Shown here one piece after another: positions 58,960 through 64,000 of a stretch of 64,000 bases of DNA; the stretch's first letter is position 1; every line of letters begins with the position of its first letter. Source of the stretch: Hoplostethus atlanticus (lineage: Eukaryota; Chordata; Actinopteri; Trachichthyiformes; Trachichthyidae); contig JAXDDX010000025.1 of NCBI GenBank assembly GCA_034670405.1, positions 288,501 through 352,500 on the forward strand, in the 5' to 3' direction. The notes beneath the pieces are model-generated. The model saw only the letters and a program-made list of their open reading frames with translations. It ran no database searches and was not told the origin of the DNA. Position numbers and translations under genes: made by a program.

Positions 58960-59525
58960 AGTGCCACAGTGTCTCTGTCTGTCAGGTCGTCTGTAGCAGA
59001 GCTGCTCCTCGTCTGGTCAGGGACCATGCTATCTCATGGAGCCGCAACACACAGATGCATTGCAGAGGCAGGGAATGCAGATAGAGGTTAACCTTGAGCC
59101 GGAGTCAAGAGCCTGCAGTGCCACCCTGGACCTAGGGATCACACGCAGAAACCCACCCTGGTTCTACGGCCAAGAACAGCTGAGCCCTAACCGGATCCCG
59201 CAAGCTACCGAGCCAAGAGTGGATCCTTCAAAGCCCTGGGATCTATAACTTTAAGATTACTGGTCCAGGAACTTTTCACCAGAGAGCCTCTATAGGACCG
59301 GAACGTCTAGGACCGGAATTCAAACAGGTATTTGATTTGGCAGAAGCTTGCCAGCTGTATCTAAAACTGGCAACGTACAGAAGCGAGACGGGGGAATCCG
59401 CAGTTGGTCCCGGAACCTCGCGAAGCTATAACCAAACCGGTCCTGTAACCCAGGAACCCTGGACCCTTTCTAACCTCGGACCAGTTGTCACTCGACCCCT
59501 CCTGGCACCGGCAGAACCGCTCAGC
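58960..59525 (+). other. Possible 5' leader of the 59526 exon
   Basis: Repeat-poor sequence with a 70-codon open frame at 59036-59248 and AUGs before the main one. These would act as upstream open frames if transcribed. No TATA box identified. Confidence 0.3.
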
Positions 59526-59656
59526 ATGTCTCAGGCGGGAGGACGGGTCCACAACAAGAAGGCCGGCATTCGGGCTGCCGTGATCCTGATCGGACTCCTG
59601 CACAAGTCTCGCAGAGCCAAGGAACGGGAGAGAGAGAGGGAGAAGGAGAGTGAACG
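59526..59656 (+). CDS. Candidate first coding exon (MSQAGGRVHNKK...)
   Basis: The ATG lies in a CpG-containing, repeat-poor block (about 58960-59720), unlike its surroundings. The frame reads MSQAGGRVHNKKAGIRAAVI, then LIGLLHKSRRAKE and a charged RERE/KESER tail. A donor ACG|GTGGGT at 59657 leaves phase 2, as for rap1gap2 exons 1 and 2; a second donor TGG|GTGAAG at 59661 would leave phase 0. Read-through ends at TAG 59715-59717. The long leader (59036 on) contains other short open frames. It may be an alternative rap1gap2 start or the first exon of another plus-strand gene beyond the window. I do not recognise the peptide from any family. Confidence 0.4.
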
Positions 59657-59717
59657 GTGGGTGAAGTTTCTGCCCTCTTGGTTCGCCTGCTGGGGGCGGG
59701 TCACGCTGGTCAAGTAG

Positions 59718-61532
59718 TATGCTTTGGCTGGCAGCCTAGCCGCTACAGAGACACAGGCTGACACGCTGCACTGCAGTGGTGAGCTGGGATTGTAAGCAAA
59801 ACTTTATTGGTTTATGTTTTCCGCGTTGTTCCTGAGGCAAGGGGGAGTTTGTGTGCTTTATGGTTCAATGAGTGAGCGCCCACCGCAGCACAGAGCGCTT
59901 TTATTATGGGTCCTTTTTATTATAGTGTGTGTGTGTGTGTGTGTGTGTGTGTTGTTGTTGACAGCACTTGTGTATCTGGGTCAGTGGAAATGACAGAAGC
60001 AAGAGAAAGAGAAAAAGGGACTCAGGAGTGTATAGGTGAATAGGTGAATAGGTGTCTGTTGAGGGCTTTTTAAGAGGGAGAGAGGGAGGGGTAGAGAGAG
60101 GCAGACTCCAGAAAAAGACAGAAAATAGAGAGAGAGAGAGAAAGAAGTGCTAAAAGAGAGATGCAAAGGATAAAGAGAACGAGGTAACCAGAAAAAGCGC
60201 CTTTTTTTCTGCTGGCTCATCCACTCTGCTCCAGCTGTTCATGTCCTCCTGTACATCCAGTCCTAGACACTGTGCTGGATACACAAGCTCTATGAAGCAA
60301 AAAAAAAAAGAAGTTATTTAAGACAAATGGACAGAAGACAAAGTTAAGATTGATCCCTCTCATTCAGAAAGTGTCTTATTGATACCTGTCGTAATGCCGA
60401 TATAAATTGTTGCATTGTTTTAGCGCAAGGTCAGTGGATTGTGAACACGCTTTCATAGCTTGGGGTAAAAACTGTACCTGGCTGAGGGTGCAGCAGGTGA
60501 TCTCTGAACTACAGTGCAGCATTGAAATGTCATGCTTTGCTACCCACTAAGCTACTGTACACAAGGCAACTGGGCTGGCAAATTAAAGGCCCTTTTTGTG
60601 ATTGCAGTATGGTTCCTCCTTCGCTGACAGTGTTTTATAGGACTGAATTGAGTTTTTGGTGCAAGGGCTGAACGCATGTTACAGCTAAACATGGGGTTTG
60701 TCTTTTGTGGCTGCAACAGGTTTGGTTATATCATTGTGAAGCAGGTCTTGAAGAAGACTTCCTGGAAAGTTTGACATTCGGGAGACAAGGTTTCCCCCCC
60801 CAAACAGTGGCGATATGTGAACGCACCTCAGATCCAGACAGTGAAATAAATACGGGCTTGTATCTTTCAGACGATGAGCGTTTTAAATCCCTCACCACAC
60901 CGACCGCACCAAAGCACCGACACGACGCACACATGGACGTGTTCGTTTTCCTTTTTTGCTTGTGCATTACAGCAACTCTAGACGGCGCGCCGAGAAGGGG
61001 ATTTACCCTGCACGCTGCATCCAGATCATGTTACTGCTAATACCGCCATAGACGAGTGCAGTGCAATGAAACCCCCCTGGGAATGTCCCACCTGGTAACA
61101 GTGCGAACGGTTGGCAAGGCAAGGCAAGGCCCCACCCCCAACCCCCTCACCCCCCGACTCCCTCACCCCTCCGGCCAGGCCTGTTTGGGCCCAGTTAACC
61201 ATTAGCAGCCAAGCGTTTCCAGCTAATTGGAGCGGTGGGTTCCAGACTCAATGAGCCCAGTCAGTCAGTCTGGCCCTGCGTTGCGGTGTAGTGTTTACAG
61301 TGTGGTCTGGGCTGGGTGATGTCATTGATGATTATGTGCAGTATAGCGAGTGAGCGCTGTGCCCCCGCCACTCTAATAGCCTGGAGGCTGAAATAGCCTG
61401 AGAGACTCGGTAACTGAGTTTCCTGGTAAGTTTGTCTGACCTCTGTGTGTGTGTTTGTGCGTAATTCGTTTTGTACAATTAGCCCCCGGAGGCTATTGCT
61501 GTTTTTTGAGTGCAAAAATAGACACACACACA

Positions 61533-61564
<32 letters not shown>

Positions 61565-62125
61565 GGTACGTACAGGCTTGCCATGCTAGTTGTGAGTTAG
61601 ATTCTTTGTGGCTGTAGCTGTGGGTCGCAGCACAGTATGTCCTCTGGAAACCAGAAATAACCACTAGTACACCGTTGTACTGCTATCATTATTTCTAGCA
61701 GTATTTCTATTGCTGTGGCTGTGGTCATATGATGGTCCAGGAGTGGCGCAATCACTGACAATTTAAGGCAGTCCTTTTCCAAACCTTACTCCCATTCCTC
61801 ACAACTACAGGCCCAGCCATTGTGGCAGGGATATTTCATCCGCTTAGAGCAGAACTCTTCTGACAATGGCGGCCGTTCAAGTGACATACGGTAGTGAATG
61901 ACATGAGTAGCGAATAACAGACAGATTTTTATCGTTGCAGCCAAGTATTTACTGCTACATAATAGTAGGGGAGGCTTTTCACAGACATAGTAATAAGGGT
62001 GCATTTCAGTTTTTTTTTTACCATAGCAGCAGAGAATTCAGAATGTGAGTTCTGGAGCGTCTTTGAATGTGAAGTGTGTCCACGGTGGTCTGCCTTTGCC
62101 ACTGGGCGGGCTCAGCGGGGGAACA

Positions 62126-62163
<38 letters not shown>

Positions 62164-63042
62164 GCATGCAAACTCTTTTTCTACGTCTTCTTTCTGTATA
62201 CTCCTCACACTGATGATGGAGCCATAATGTATATCTTCCCTCCATTAGTTTGAACAACAAGAGGTCTGATGCTTGTCTCTTTACTGTGTGCTTATATTAC
62301 CCTCCGTGCATCAACAACTGCAGATGTGTGTATGGTAATGTGCATGGTAACATCCGTGAGTGTATATGTGTGTGTGTGTGTTTCTGTGATGTGTACCTCA
62401 GTATTCATGAGTTGCGTCTAAGTTGTGCTGTCTCTTGGCTTGGAATGAAAAGCCAGTCAGTGCACAACAAATGCCTGTGCTCTTGCGGTCATGATTACAT
62501 GTCCCTGTGGAGTGGATTTGGTGTGCTTGAGAGAGAGAGAGAGAGAGAGAGAGTGTGTGTGTGTGTGTTTTAAAGAGAAAAAGGGAGAGAGAGACTAAGA
62601 GGTAAGTGCTTTTCATAAGCCTAATCAATAGTCTCAGCATGGGGTCCCCTGTTGATATATAGTCCCCTCGCTTCTGGCTTTGTTTATTTTGAGATTAATT
62701 GGATTGACTCATTCACACTTCTTTTCACACAGCAACTGACAATATACACCCGCTAAATATGACATTTTGCATGTAAAGGCTGTAAAGGATTTGATCATAT
62801 ATGTACAGTGATATCTGTAAACAATTAAGTAATACACATGGGTTGTTTTGAGTTACCAAGGGCTGTGACATTTCCATCTACAAGTCAAACTCTTTAAGAA
62901 CCTTGGTTGATAAACCCAATGGAATGATCAAATGCTTCACTGACTCTATGTTAATCAGGACTTTGTGACATTTCAACACCTCCGAGATCCTGATTAAAAT
63001 CACTGCCTGACCAAGAAGGCTAATTTATTATGCACTTAACCT

Positions 63043-63085
<43 letters not shown>

Positions 63086-64000
63086 TCACAGGGAGACCTT
63101 ATCACTTACCAGACCTGCTTTAGTGCTTCTTTAATAGCGTTTCATTCAGTTCACTTGTCCATGTCGTTTGGGTTTTGTTCAGCTGTGAAATTTAAGACAA
63201 CCTCTTAAAGGGGAACACCTCTGGATAGTGGACAGTTCAGTGCTGCATCAAAACCCCTAAGGGAGTCAGTCCCCCAAAATCTATAACACAGCTGCTGCTA
63301 CAGAAGTGATTGCACTACTATAATATAAACCTCAAGTAGAAGTTTAAAAAGTAGACACACGTTGTGATGTTTACAGTTAGTCTACTGTTCATTGTTAATA
63401 GAGCAGCTGTAGGCTGTACACTGCATTCATGCGTCATCACAGACAGTTTCATGCTGATGGGACAGGCCTAGACCAATGGTTCCCCAAGTGGGAACCTTGA
63501 AGGGGTTCCAGGGGGTCCAACCAGCTAAATGAGGGATAGTTTTACTGCTATTTCACTCAAACGTTAGCCCAATGAGTAAGAATGATTATTTTGAATTTAG
63601 GTTTCACCCTCCCCATCGGCTCCCTGAGGAGAAAATCTCATCAAGTGGTAGTTGGTGGTCTATTACATATCTATTTGGAGTTCATTGATATGAAAACATT
63701 TGGGCCCTGGCGTACAACATAATAGCAAAAATGTAAGTTCTCACATACAAACTGAGTGCTATTTCCCTTCAGAGGGCAGAGTGCGACTTCAGACCGTCCT
63801 CACGCTTTTCAGAAAACTGCCAGGAACAACTCCTCGCCGCCTGCCATGCTCCCCCCGACAGAGACAGTGTGTCAAGCAAACCAGGCACAAATCCAATCGG
63901 GCGAATTGGGAGAGAGAGAGAGAGGCCCACAACACATTTAGAGCATCTTTAGTTTCCTCTGTTCTGTGTCTGCCACATTGAATCAGTCCAATTTGAAAAC
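59718..64000. other. Rest of window, no gene recognised
   Basis: Contains (GT)n at 59925-59951, (CA)n at 61521-61564 and 62128-62161, compound (GA)n(GT)n at 62529-62569 and (GA)n at 63045-63080. Open frames at 60705-61040 and 63700-63981 have no family resemblance or splice support. The rap1gap2 exon encoding the segment before the Rap-GAP domain was looked for and not found. Confidence 0.5.

Noticed and set aside
60705-61040. 111-codon plus-strand frame
   Set aside because: Composition and residues look random, no family resemblance, and the ctgcaacag acceptor inside it leads to no recognisable exon.

Overview
This window looks like teleost fish nuclear DNA. It has spliced genes with GT-AG introns, very dense (CA)n/(GT)n, (GA)n/(CT)n and (GATG)n microsatellites, a fish-type tRNA-tailed repeat, Tc1/mariner-like foldback elements, a hAT element and a LINE remnant. 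No bacterial, phage or CRISPR features are seen. The species cannot be named from sequence alone. Almost every long open frame is either a simple repeat read through or an exon with intron read-through.

Region 1 (about 1.6-22.8 kb) is a plus-strand tandem cluster of VWA5A-like genes (VIT domain followed by a von Willebrand factor A domain). Copy A (about 1.6-7.3 kb) and copy B (about 10.6-20.3 kb) are nearly identical over exons 1-3 and 9-13, including many introns, so they come from a recent segmental duplication or were homogenised by conversion. Both carry lesions. Copy A has lost most of exon 4 through exon 7 by an in-frame deletion that removes the MIDAS metal-binding site, and then has two frameshifts in exons 9 and 11. 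Copy B keeps exons 1-7 and the C-terminal exons, but its exon 8 is strongly diverged and holds a stop. Its expected middle C-terminal exon was not found. A third, older relic (exon 12 and perhaps 13) lies at 22.5-22.8 kb. The intron before exon 9 holds a 18/21-bp minisatellite in both copies. Transposon remnants fill the space between and inside the copies.

Region 2 (about 22.8-33.5 kb) has no recognisable gene. It is dominated by microsatellites and a LINE reverse-transcriptase remnant.

Region 3 (about 33.5-64 kb) is the 5' end of rap1gap2, a Rap1 GTPase-activating protein gene. Two coding exons (33852-33895 and 37139-37174) give the conserved N-terminus. The catalytic Rap-GAP exons are not seen and must lie beyond the window, so the following intron is at least about 26.8 kb. 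That intron holds three short candidate alternative first exons (39.3, 40.7 and 59.5 kb), all with donors in the phase needed for the next rap1gap2 exon. It also holds a 1.9-kb composite hAT element with a perfect 8-bp target duplication, and many closely spaced complementary dinucleotide tracts.
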